Source: Bacillota bacterium
Lineage (GTDB): Bacteria > Bacillota > SHA-98 > Ch115
Direction of reading: 5' to 3'
Assembly: GCA_013178415.1 (NCBI GenBank)
Contig: JABLXA010000003.1
Location: forward strand, 188,815 to 252,814
DNA: 64,000 nucleotides
Numbering within the stretch: position 1 is the first letter of the stretch; each line of letters starts with the position of its first letter. The notes beneath the pieces are model-generated. The model had not been told where the DNA came from and did not search any database. It saw nothing but the letters and a program-made list of their open reading frames with translations. Made by a program: the position numbers and the translations under genes. Below, one piece after another: positions 52,953-61,025 of the stretch.

Positions 52953-53774
52953 TCACTGAATTGTAGGTCTCATGGCAATCCGTCCCGATGCCTCATCCAA
53001 TCCTTCAAGCATGAGTATGGAGAGGTAATCATTTACAAGCTTCTGCCTGGGTTCTAAGGTCTCTATCAGTACACCAACTCCCGCGACCTGAGCGCCGATT
53101 TCATTTGTGAGCTCCACCATACCGTGAGCCGTGCCGCCACCTTTCATAAAGTCGTCGATGATCAGCACTCTAGCTCCTTCAGGAATGGCCCTTCGAGCGA
53201 TGGACATGGTTTCAACCCGCCTGGCGGAACCCGATACATAGTTTATAGTCACAAGTGGGCCTTCAGTTACCTGAGCATTGCGCCGGGCTATGGCAAGCGG
53301 CACATTGAGGGCCCAGGCTGTCATGAAGGCCAAAGGAATCCCCTTGGTCTCCACCGTCAGCACACAGTCGGGCGATAGATCCGCAAATCTCGTAGCGAAG
53401 ATGAGGCCAGCCCTCGACATGTGCTTGGGAGAGAACAGGATATCCGTCATATACACAAAACCACCCGGCAGGATCCTGGAAGGCGATGAAAGCTCAGAGG
53501 CCAGCCATTCTGCCGTCCGCGCTTGCTCCTCAGCGGACAAGAACGGAACATATCTCACCCCGCCGGCCGCGCCAGCTTGAGTCTCGATCCGCCCCAGATG
53601 GAGGCCATCAAATGTCTGATGTAGAAGGGCAATATCCTCGCTGGTCGTTGATTTGGCGGAACCGAAGGTATCACAAAAGTAACTAAGGCTAATGAGTGAA
53701 TGGGGATGGTCCAGCAAGTATTTTGTCATCGCTACGAGTCTTTCGCTTCTCGACAACTTGCCCAATCGATTCAA
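52953..53774 (-). CDS. purR: Pur operon repressor PurR
   Basis: N-terminal winged helix (KLSRSERLVAMTKYLLDHPHSLISLSYFCDTFGSAKSTTSEDI) plus a phosphoribosyltransferase-like effector domain with the PRPP motif VLIIDDFMKGGGTA (about residues 203-216). 273 residues, typical of Firmicutes PurR, which senses PRPP to control purine genes. TTG 53774 overlaps the upstream stop (TTGA), with AAAGGAG just before it; a TTG three codons later is also possible. Confidence 0.95.
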   Translation of the reverse strand: MNRLGKLSRSERLVAMTKYLLDHPHSLISLSYFCDTFGSAKSTTSEDIALLHQTFDGLHLGRIETQAGAAGGVRYVPFLSAEEQARTAEWLASELSSPSRILPGGFVYMTDILFSPKHMSRAGLIFATRFADLSPDCVLTVETKGIPLAFMTAWALNVPLAIARRNAQVTEGPLVTINYVSGSARRVETMSIARRAIPEGARVLIIDDFMKGGGTAHGMVELTNEIGAQVAGVGVLIETLEPRQKLVNDYLSILMLEGLDEASGRIAMRPTIQ

Positions 53775-54616
53775 GCTCCTTTCCTTGCGGAGGTATTACC
53801 TATGCCGGACCTGTTATCTCCAAGCCTTCCAGAGCTTTGGGTTAGATGGGACCGCACCAATTCCAAATGTCCTGGCTTATCAACGTCAACTGCGATCTCT
53901 GCATAAGGGGAGAAAACACCATATCCCGTAAGTCCGGTTATCTTCCGGAACCTTTCTTCCACATCTTGCACGCGGAGGATGCCAAAGATGAACCTGAAAA
54001 TGCATTTCGGACCCAGTACCGCGGCCATGAGCCACGGCTTTTTCCGGGATGCTATACCCATCTCTATCAATTTGCGGGCCTGGATCAGGGCCGCTGGGTG
54101 TATGATGGCGAGGTTGCCGCCGGTCAATATCCCTTCCTTTAGCTTCTGATAAGTCCTTTTCATACCGGGAAATCTGGCTTCATTCGTTTCCTTCGTTATA
54201 ATAGAGTAGAAAACTTGTGCGGTTCCTCGCGATCTGCAGCGGGATATAAAGTCATCAATCGCGTCCGGAGTTATAAGAGGCAGATCCGAAGTTATGAGCA
54301 ACACCGGATCCTGAGTTGCAAGGGCATTGATGCCCTTCCCGATATTGCCAAATAGGGAGTCTCCTGATTCTACAAGCATCACTTTCTTATCGATCAAATC
54401 AAGAAACCCTTGGATGTCTCTTATTAGCGCTGTCTCAAGTTCATGCCGTGGCCCGACCAGGACGACCCTACCTATTTCCTTGGATTTGAGCAGAGCATCA
54501 ACAACATACGACACCATTGATTTACCGCATATATCTATCAGGGCTTCGTAAATAGCAGAATCCACATCCTTTAATCGGCCGTCATTCCTGGCGCCGGCCA
54601 GTACAACAGCGTCCAT
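53771..54616 (-). CDS. MobA-like NTP transferase family protein
   Basis: 281 residues. Starts MDAVVLAGARNDGRLKD, a modified nucleotidyltransferase loop (LAGG normally); SKEIGRVVLVGP, LLITSDLPLITPDAIDDFI with the metal Asp, and AEIAVDVDKPGHLELV near the end fit the NTP_transf_3 family. A gene of this kind is regularly found between ispE and purR in Clostridia; its substrate is unknown. GAGAGGAG precedes ATG 54616. Stop overlaps the purR start. Confidence 0.8.
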   Translation of the reverse strand: MDAVVLAGARNDGRLKDVDSAIYEALIDICGKSMVSYVVDALLKSKEIGRVVLVGPRHELETALIRDIQGFLDLIDKKVMLVESGDSLFGNIGKGINALATQDPVLLITSDLPLITPDAIDDFISRCRSRGTAQVFYSIITKETNEARFPGMKRTYQKLKEGILTGGNLAIIHPAALIQARKLIEMGIASRKKPWLMAAVLGPKCIFRFIFGILRVQDVEERFRKITGLTGYGVFSPYAEIAVDVDKPGHLELVRSHLTQSSGRLGDNRSGIGNTSARKGA

Positions 54617-54687
54617 GAAATCGCTCCTCTCCAGACGAAGGCCTCCATAACACAATCAAAACAGACGCAGCATGAGTTTCGGCACGG

Positions 54688-55674
54688 TCAAAACTCCCCC
54701 GGTGTCAGGCGCAGAGCCACACCCGAAGCCGCGGGCCTCGCGATCTCGATCCTCCACCCATGCGCCCTTATAGCCTCCCATGCCTGTTCTCCTGGAGTCG
54801 CATCCGCCGGAAACAGGCCGAAGACCGTGGGGCCACTCCCTGACATGATAACCCCCAGGGGCTCCAAATCCTTCAGGATCCGCAGGATGATCCCAATCTG
54901 CGGCCTGAGCCTGATGGCTACCGGCTCCAATGCATTATACAAATTTTCCCCGATTCCCGCAAGATGACGATTCCGCAGGGCATCAATCATAGCACGCATC
55001 TTTCCTTTGGTTCCCCAATCAGATTGAATTCTGCTCTTAGGACCATCTCGGGAATGTGTATGCCCGGCAGGGTGTCCATTTGTCATATTCATTCTATCAT
55101 ATTCTTCATAGACCTCTTTTGTGGAAAGGCCAAAATCCGGGATAGCCAGCACAAAAACAGCGCCAGGAATGGGCGGGAGCGGCGCAAGTTTCTCGCCGAC
55201 TCCGGTTACCAGGACCGTGCCCCCCGTAAGGCAAAATGGAATATCAGATCCGAGGCCCGATCCGATCTCCAGCAGATCCTGCAAGGTCATTTGTAATCTC
55301 AAAAGCTTATTTAGCGCAAGAAGCGTCGCGGCGGCATCGGCGCTGCCACCCGCAAGGCCTGCAGCAACAGGGATACGCTTTTTTATCGTCACCTGAACCC
55401 CTGGGGCTTCAAGCTTGATCCCCCTCATCTTGGCCGCCGAGATGAGCCTCGTAGCAGCCTTTACCACGAGATTCTCATATCCTTTGGGAACACCTGGATG
55501 ATCACATATGATCTCGACCCCTGGCTCTTCTCTTATACTAAATGCCAATTCATCTGCAAGATCCAGAGATTGCATCACTGTCTCAATAAAATGATATCCG
55601 TCTGACCGACTGCCAACGATCTCCAGGCTGAGATTGACCTTGGCCCTAGCATACGCCAAAATCCTCTCTGCCAT
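54688..55674 (-). CDS. ispE: 4-diphosphocytidyl-2-C-methyl-D-erythritol kinase
   Basis: MEP isoprenoid pathway kinase of the GHMP family. YARAKVNLSLEIVGSRSDGYHFIETVMQSLDL (substrate site), PVAAGLAGGSADAAATLLALN (ATP loop) and VIMSGSGPTVFGLF (C-terminal glycine loop). 328 residues, about 40 longer than usual, owing to an insert around residues 195-235. ATG 55674 follows GGAGGTGTGAT. Upstream of purR cluster as in B. subtilis. Confidence 0.95.
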   Translation of the reverse strand: MAERILAYARAKVNLSLEIVGSRSDGYHFIETVMQSLDLADELAFSIREEPGVEIICDHPGVPKGYENLVVKAATRLISAAKMRGIKLEAPGVQVTIKKRIPVAAGLAGGSADAAATLLALNKLLRLQMTLQDLLEIGSGLGSDIPFCLTGGTVLVTGVGEKLAPLPPIPGAVFVLAIPDFGLSTKEVYEEYDRMNMTNGHPAGHTHSRDGPKSRIQSDWGTKGKMRAMIDALRNRHLAGIGENLYNALEPVAIRLRPQIGIILRILKDLEPLGVIMSGSGPTVFGLFPADATPGEQAWEAIRAHGWRIEIARPAASGVALRLTPGEF

Positions 55675-55764
55675 ATCACACCTCCGGCTCTCCCTCTCCG
55701 GCATCATCCAATGGATAAAACTGCAGGGTTTCCTTATAGATACCTGGGCCACAATGCCGGTCAA

Positions 55765-57000
55765 TTATCGGCCCAAGCCGAATAAGCCCTTGAAGAAATC
55801 CCTGATGGCCCTGATTATCCTTACTACGAAATTCGCCCTTCCCACATCCTCTGTTGACAAAAGGTCTACCTCCCCCAATTTCTTCTTCTCAAGGTTGACC
55901 TCCAAAACTCCAATCTTCTCGCCCTTCTTCACCGGCGCTTGTCTTTCTACACTCTTCACCGTCTTGTCAATCATCTGCTCCTTGCCTTTTTCCACGAAAA
56001 CCGAAAGGTCGTCCGCAGCTAACACTGTCACCATTTCCTTGACGCCGCCAGGGACCCTCACCTTGCCAGCCTCTTGGCCTTTTGAGATAATGTGGACGGA
56101 GGCGAAATTTCTGAACCCGTAATTCAGGAGTTTGATAGTCTCCGTGAGCCTAGCCTCATCAGAATCGGTTCCTAACACTACTGAAATGAGACGCGCTCCA
56201 TTCCTCTTTGCCGTCCCCACCAGGCAGTACCCTGCTTCTTCGGTCATGCCCGTTTTGAGCCCATCAGCGCCGGGATAACGTTGAATAAGCGCATTGGTGT
56301 TCTTCAGAGGATACACCCCCTCCGGCACAGCAGGGCGCGGTATATTCTCGATCCATTTCGATGTCCATTCGAGAACTTTGGGATGCTTTAAGAGTTCTCT
56401 CGCCATTATGGCTATGTCATATGCGGTACTGTAATGGTCAGGAGCCGGAAGGCCATCGGGATTTACGAAATGCGTATCTTTCATCCCCAGTTCATGGGCC
56501 CGGCGGTTCATCATCTTTACGAAGTCTTCCTCTGAGCCTGCAACGAATTCTGCAACTGCTGTAGACGCATCATTGGCCGATACGATCGCTATGGCCTTCA
56601 ACATGCTTTCAAGAGGGAGCTCTTCCCCTTCCTTCAGCCATATCTGCGACCCGCCGATACTGGCGGCATGCGCGCTTGTCCTGACAGTGTCAGACAAGCT
56701 AATTTGTTTTGCGTCGATGCCTTCCATCGTAAGGAGCATAGTCATTATTTTAGTGATGCTGGCGGGTGGGAGCTTCATGTTAGGATTAAGGCTATATAAT
56801 ACCTGTCCGCCTCCAAAATCCACCAACACCGCGGACTTCGCATGGACAGTAGGAGTATAGCTTACCGCCTCTGCCCGGGCGCATATGAGGCCTATTCCTA
56901 CCTGCGTGGCAAATATGATCAATAAAGTTTGTATAAAAATAATAAATCCATTATGGACAAATTTGCATCTCTTTTGTGGATTTAAATATCTGTTCAGCAT
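55765..57000 (-). CDS. dacF: D-alanyl-D-alanine carboxypeptidase (PBP5/DacF type)
   Basis: Trims stem peptides in peptidoglycan. Signal peptide/anchor to about residue 44, then the three serine-peptidase motifs: SITK (about 82-85), SAN (about 140-142) and KTG (about 247-249). The PBP5 C-terminal beta domain (residues 290-370) and a terminal amphipathic membrane helix (VRIIRAIRDFFKGLFGLGR) follow. 411 residues. Symbol by family similarity; DacF and DacB are hard to separate. Confidence 0.88.
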   Translation of the reverse strand: MLNRYLNPQKRCKFVHNGFIIFIQTLLIIFATQVGIGLICARAEAVSYTPTVHAKSAVLVDFGGGQVLYSLNPNMKLPPASITKIMTMLLTMEGIDAKQISLSDTVRTSAHAASIGGSQIWLKEGEELPLESMLKAIAIVSANDASTAVAEFVAGSEEDFVKMMNRRAHELGMKDTHFVNPDGLPAPDHYSTAYDIAIMARELLKHPKVLEWTSKWIENIPRPAVPEGVYPLKNTNALIQRYPGADGLKTGMTEEAGYCLVGTAKRNGARLISVVLGTDSDEARLTETIKLLNYGFRNFASVHIISKGQEAGKVRVPGGVKEMVTVLAADDLSVFVEKGKEQMIDKTVKSVERQAPVKKGEKIGVLEVNLEKKKLGEVDLLSTEDVGRANFVVRIIRAIRDFFKGLFGLGR

Positions 57001-57278
57001 CTTCTAAATCTCCCCTCTACTACCTCCAACTTACACTACTGGAAAACAGTCTTTACTTCTATAATATCACCATCTAATCCTCTTTTTATAAGAAACCAAA
57101 CTCTACCTCAAAAATAGACGGCTACCATTTCATCCTTCTGATGGTGCTGCCGCAGCAGCATGGACGTCTGCCTGATACATTCAGACCAATAGTAATTCGA
57201 CCGGACCAACAAGAATCCGCCGACAATCATTCAACACATCAAGGCCAGGTTCATATATTGATCGAGGGAGGCTGAATA
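57001..57278. other. Intergenic region between dacF and L,D-transpeptidase leader
   Basis: AT-rich stretch between divergent genes. It must hold the dacF promoter (minus) and that of the plus-strand genes, but I see no convincing consensus hexamers. A small hairpin TGCTGC-cgca-GCAGCA lies near 57150. No ORF of note. Confidence 0.5.
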
Positions 57279-57362
57279 ATGCTGCACATATCTTTACCGC
57301 TCTCCATCAAGCCGGTAAGATTTCAGCGCCTCCTGTTTCTCATTTTCGCGGCTTTATTGTGA
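57279..57362 (+). CDS. 27-residue signal-peptide-like ORF overlapping L,D-transpeptidase
   Basis: ATG 57279 has a strong GGGAGG ribosome site. The product MLHISLPLSIKPVRF... ends with a hydrophobic run LLFLIFAALL and stops at TGA 57360-57362, which overlaps the GTG start (57359) of the L,D-transpeptidase. It looks like the n- and h-regions of a signal peptide detached from the enzyme by a frame change. Either a coupled leader peptide, a frameshift in the genome or the assembly, or a site of ribosomal frameshifting. Confidence 0.5.
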   Translation: MLHISLPLSIKPVRFQRLLFLIFAALL

Positions 57363-58390
57363 AATCTGGGAAAGTGAGGGTAGTGAAGATGACCGCGAAA
57401 TTCGGATCATGGACCTTCAGACTGGGTTCTCGAGGCCCTGGTGTTGATGGCGCACAAGAATGCCTGATCAAGCTTGGGCTCGATCCAGGGCCAAACAGGG
57501 GCTGGTTTGGACATAAAATGAGGGAGGCGGTCAAGGCATTTCAATCGCAACATGGCCTGCCCGCTACAGGCGAGCTGGATGCATTATCCCTGAAGAAGCT
57601 TTATGAATCTGCCTATCCTGAGGATTATCCTCAAGGCCTGGTTAAATACCTGGAAAAGGAGGCATCCCCTGACTTAAAACAAGGTGAAGCCGAAGAGCAC
57701 ATACGAGCCCTGGGGCTGGGGCCACGAGGCGCGGCGATCCAGTCAGAGGTAAAAGGAGCCTCTCAGCAGCCAGCCAAGACCATTGTCATCAGCGTCGGGG
57801 AAAAGGCCCTGGGACTCTTTGAGGACAAAAGGCTTATAAGGAAGTATCCTGTGGCGGTTGGAAAGCCATCAACCCCGACCCCTATTGGAGCATTCAGAGT
57901 CCTGGAGAAAGTAATGAACCCTGGTGGCGCTCTGGGTACCAGGTGGCTTGGTTTTACCTATGAAATGCATGGAATTCATGGCACCAACCGTCCCGACCTC
58001 ATAGGTCAGGAAGTATCAAATGGGTGTGTCAGGATGTACAACCAGGATGTAGAAGAACTTTATGACATGGTTGAAATTTCAACCCCTGTTATAGTGATTG
58101 AGGGGGCTATAGAGAATTGGGCCGGGGGCGGCAGTGCATCCCATGAGCCCGGCGCGCCAGCCCATCCAGGAACGCCTGTCTTTGGCGGAAGCGGTTCCCC
58201 ATCACCAAAAGACCCGATCAAACCTGAGGGACCGCGTGAACAGAGCGAAACAAGCTATGTAGTAAGACCTGGAGATACGCTCTGGAGCATAGCTCAGCGG
58301 TTCGGGACCACAGTCGACCGCCTCGTGAAACTCAATAACATAAATAATCCTGACCTGATATTTCCCGGGCAAATATTGCGCATATCGTGA
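57359..58390 (+). CDS. L,D-transpeptidase with PG-binding and LysM domains
   Basis: Residues about 17-70: PG_binding_1 (GSRGPGVDGAQECLIKLG, then REAVKAFQSQHGLPATGELD). Residues about 130-235: YkuD catalytic domain with HGTNRPDLIGQEVSNGCVRM (catalytic Cys). After a Pro/Gly linker, LysM at about 297-343 (YVVRPGDTLWSIAQRFGTTVDRLVKLNN). 343 residues. The frame itself has no signal peptide, though the enzyme must act outside; the overlapping 27-residue ORF just upstream looks like the missing export signal. Confidence 0.88.
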   Translation: MKSGKVRVVKMTAKFGSWTFRLGSRGPGVDGAQECLIKLGLDPGPNRGWFGHKMREAVKAFQSQHGLPATGELDALSLKKLYESAYPEDYPQGLVKYLEKEASPDLKQGEAEEHIRALGLGPRGAAIQSEVKGASQQPAKTIVISVGEKALGLFEDKRLIRKYPVAVGKPSTPTPIGAFRVLEKVMNPGGALGTRWLGFTYEMHGIHGTNRPDLIGQEVSNGCVRMYNQDVEELYDMVEISTPVIVIEGAIENWAGGGSASHEPGAPAHPGTPVFGGSGSPSPKDPIKPEGPREQSETSYVVRPGDTLWSIAQRFGTTVDRLVKLNNINNPDLIFPGQILRIS

Positions 58391-58518
58391 TTTACGATGG
58401 TTCTCTAGCCAGATCCAGCAAAAATGGCAGCGGCCTCACCACTGGGTCCATTCCGCTCGGTCTATTATATACAGGCTCAAATTCAAAACATGCAAGAGCT
58501 CAGGCACTCGATATGACC

Positions 58519-59472
58519 TTATACCAATCTCAGCGCAAATTGCGGACATTCCGGATAGCAATAGCCACATAAGATACATTTGGTGTGATCTACCTGAGCC
58601 TTACCATCCATTACAGCTAGTGCGCCATTGGGACAGGCCTCAACGCATGTTCCGCATCCTTTACAAACGTTCTTTATCACCACTAACCTTTTCGTGTCTC
58701 TTTTACATAGTTGTCTGAGATCATCTGGGATAGGCATGTCGTTAAACACGGCAAGGTCCGCCATCAGCTCAGGCTCTCGCACAACCCCGACCGCTACAGA
58801 TGAGACACCCCTGATCTTACGAACGAAATCTATCGCTCCTTCAATGTCTGAAACCAGGTGGCCGCCGGCGAGAGCTTTCATAGCATAAACACCTTTACCT
58901 GAGTCAGCCGCCTCGCCAATTGCCGCAATCATCTCCCCGACAGTCCCGTCTATTATGCCTGTTCCAGTCCTGTTAATCAAAGGAAAGATCACGTCGATCT
59001 CAGGACATCTGGCTGCCCTTCTTACGGTGGCTATCGAATGGGTTGATATCCCTACCGCGCGAATGACTCCTTTTTGTTTTTGATCAAGCAGGCATTCCAA
59101 GGCTCCGCGTCTCTTATCCAGGACTTCAGGCCCCGTTCTTGCCGCGTGCAAAAGGAAGATATCGATATAGTCTCGGCCCAGGACGTCAAGAGCTAGCTGC
59201 ACACTTTTCTCCATATCAAGATACAAGGCAGCCGGTGATTTTGTGGCAATTATGACCTCCCCTCGATATCCCTTCAATGCCCGCTTGATATATGAATAGG
59301 TGCGATAGGTTTCCGCGGTATCAAGGAAGTTTATTCCTGATTCGATCGCCTTCCTTATTATAGCCGCGCCTTCAGGCTCCGGAATATTAGCCTGTAGTGG
59401 CCCCATAGGGAGGATTCCTAGACACATTTCGCTTACCTTAAGGCCGCTACGGCCCAACATATTGTATTTCAA
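58519..59472 (-). CDS. Aldo/keto reductase with C-terminal 4Fe-4S domain
   Basis: AKR barrel: LGRSGLKVSEMCLG, FLDTAETY (catalytic Asp and Tyr), and IIATKSPA with the Lys. A ferredoxin-like domain at the C-terminus has CKGCGTCVEACPNGAL and CILCGYCYPECP. 317 residues from TTG 59472, which is 7 nt after AGAGGT. This AKR plus ferredoxin layout is common in anaerobes; substrate unknown. Confidence 0.9.
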   Translation of the reverse strand: MKYNMLGRSGLKVSEMCLGILPMGPLQANIPEPEGAAIIRKAIESGINFLDTAETYRTYSYIKRALKGYRGEVIIATKSPAALYLDMEKSVQLALDVLGRDYIDIFLLHAARTGPEVLDKRRGALECLLDQKQKGVIRAVGISTHSIATVRRAARCPEIDVIFPLINRTGTGIIDGTVGEMIAAIGEAADSGKGVYAMKALAGGHLVSDIEGAIDFVRKIRGVSSVAVGVVREPELMADLAVFNDMPIPDDLRQLCKRDTKRLVVIKNVCKGCGTCVEACPNGALAVMDGKAQVDHTKCILCGYCYPECPQFALRLV

Positions 59473-59510
59473 CCGACACACCTCTCATGACAGTATAGAA
59501 TACTCATCGA

Positions 59511-60851
59511 CTAAAACCTCAATCTGAACATGGTCAGCAGCAACACGCCAGCCTGGACGATTCCTGCTGGACACCAAAGCATGTTTTGTACTTTCGAAAA
59601 CCTGGCCTTAAAATAGTCGATCGACAGCACCAAGCATAAATGGGCAGGTGAAAGCATAGTGCCCACATAGCCGCTTACAAAAGCAAATGTGGCAAGAGCA
59701 AGGTTTGCATTCCCGCCGATGCCGATGATGCCCGCAATCAATGGAAATGCGACGCCAGGAACAGAGACTGCAAGGCCGGTTGAAAACCCCACAAGAAAGG
59801 GCAACGCGAACAGGATGACAAGGGGCGGTATTCCGGTCGCTGTAAGTGCTGGAGAGATGCGCTCAAGCGCCCCGCTCCTAACCATCACGTCACGGAAGAA
59901 CATAACTCCATAGACCAACAGCACGATGTTGAGAGAAAATCCCTCTTTTAACAGCTTTGTCACATCAGTAACAGTATAGCGACCCCAGATGATCATGATG
60001 ATCAACACTATAGCGACTGCAAGGGCAACACTTAGTTTGAGCACCATAACCCCGAGCAGGATGCCAATGACAGGCGAAAGTGAATATGCGGCATCTAGAA
60101 TGTCTTTTGACCGGTTAGCTGAAACGGGCATGGTCTTTGGCAAGACGGAAGAAACATCACCCACTTCCCCGCGTCCATCTCGCGGATCCTGATCCCGAGG
60201 ATCCTGATCTTGAGAATCCTGACCTTGGTGATGGACCATATTTTGAATAGAGTTCTGTTGGCCCGAGATACCCTTAAAAGCTGGGATCAATCCCGCCAAG
60301 ATTATGATTGGTGTCATAGGAACAGTAGCGACCAGAAGACGGTCCATGTTCAGGCCGAGCACTTGGGTAGTCACGATGAGAGAAGGATATATTGGCATGA
60401 CGCATTCCCATAGATGCCTATACCAATAATTTATGAATGCCTTCCGTTCAGGGGGTATCTCAAAATCCCTTGTGACCTGATCCACCAGGGGGCATGAAAA
60501 TCTGGCCCCTCCCGCCGAGGGGAGGAACCCCAGGAAGGCCGGCAATGCTGCCATTATGATGCGTGGGTCATGAATCAAATCCCGGAGCGCCCCCACCATC
60601 CGTTCCATCATCCCTGCATGCCTCATGGCATGTTCTAGAAACGCAATAAAGATAAGGGCCAACACCAGGTTGATGGAATCACTGGCAGTCAGAGTGCGCC
60701 AGGCTACGGACAGCAAAGCATAGGGTCCGAGGCCGTAAATGAGGGCCAACAGAATAGCGGCCCCTGCCATAACCAGGCCAAGGTTGAGCTGTCTTCGCAG
60801 CAAGATTACCATCAAAACGCAGACCAAAATCAGCCGTAGCAAATCTGACAC
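59511..60851 (-). CDS. DUF401-family integral membrane protein
   Basis: 446 residues with about ten to twelve hydrophobic segments. Conserved blocks GFLPSAGGARFSCPLVDQV and MLSPAHLCLVLSIDYF match the DUF401 (TIGR00529) family, related to gluconate/anion permeases. GTG start at 60851. A hydrophilic loop at about residues 204-235 contains a QDPRD repeat encoded by a 15-bp tandem DNA repeat. Probably an organic anion carrier; not certain. Confidence 0.85.
   Translation of the reverse strand: MSDLLRLILVCVLMVILLRRQLNLGLVMAGAAILLALIYGLGPYALLSVAWRTLTASDSINLVLALIFIAFLEHAMRHAGMMERMVGALRDLIHDPRIIMAALPAFLGFLPSAGGARFSCPLVDQVTRDFEIPPERKAFINYWYRHLWECVMPIYPSLIVTTQVLGLNMDRLLVATVPMTPIIILAGLIPAFKGISGQQNSIQNMVHHQGQDSQDQDPRDQDPRDGRGEVGDVSSVLPKTMPVSANRSKDILDAAYSLSPVIGILLGVMVLKLSVALAVAIVLIIMIIWGRYTVTDVTKLLKEGFSLNIVLLVYGVMFFRDVMVRSGALERISPALTATGIPPLVILFALPFLVGFSTGLAVSVPGVAFPLIAGIIGIGGNANLALATFAFVSGYVGTMLSPAHLCLVLSIDYFKARFSKVQNMLWCPAGIVQAGVLLLTMFRLRF
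60184..60228. repeat. 15-bp tandem repeat, three units, inside DUF401 gene
   Basis: Units GGATCCTGATCCCGA, GGATCCTGATCTTGA and GAATCCTGACCTTGG, encoding QDPRD-like repeats in a cytoplasmic or external loop. In frame (15 bp), so length changes would be tolerated. Confidence 0.8.
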
Positions 60852-60881
60852 GCATGCTTCAACTCCTGCCCGTATGCTAAT

Positions 60882-61025
60882 TCAGTTGAAAGTACCCTTC
60901 ACTGGCACATAGTGCTCAGCGTTCGGATCCTTAGGCTCATAAAGCTCATTCCCGCCGCACCAGGCAACCAATGCCGGGTGATGACGCCTTCTCCTGTTAT
61001 AGGCGTGCCCTAGTAGATTCCATGC
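60882..61025 (-). pseudogene. Glycoside hydrolase (GH2-like) gene remnant
   Basis: In frame with, and directly after, the stop codon of the upstream gene, 47 codons read AWNLLGHAYNRRRRHHPALV..., continuing WCGGNELYEP and ending in TGA. RRHHPALVAWCGGNEL strongly recalls the acid/base region of GH2 beta-mannosidase/galactosidase catalytic domains (RxxxHPSLxxWxGxNE). N- and C-terminal parts are missing, so this is a short remnant left by deletion. Confidence 0.5.
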
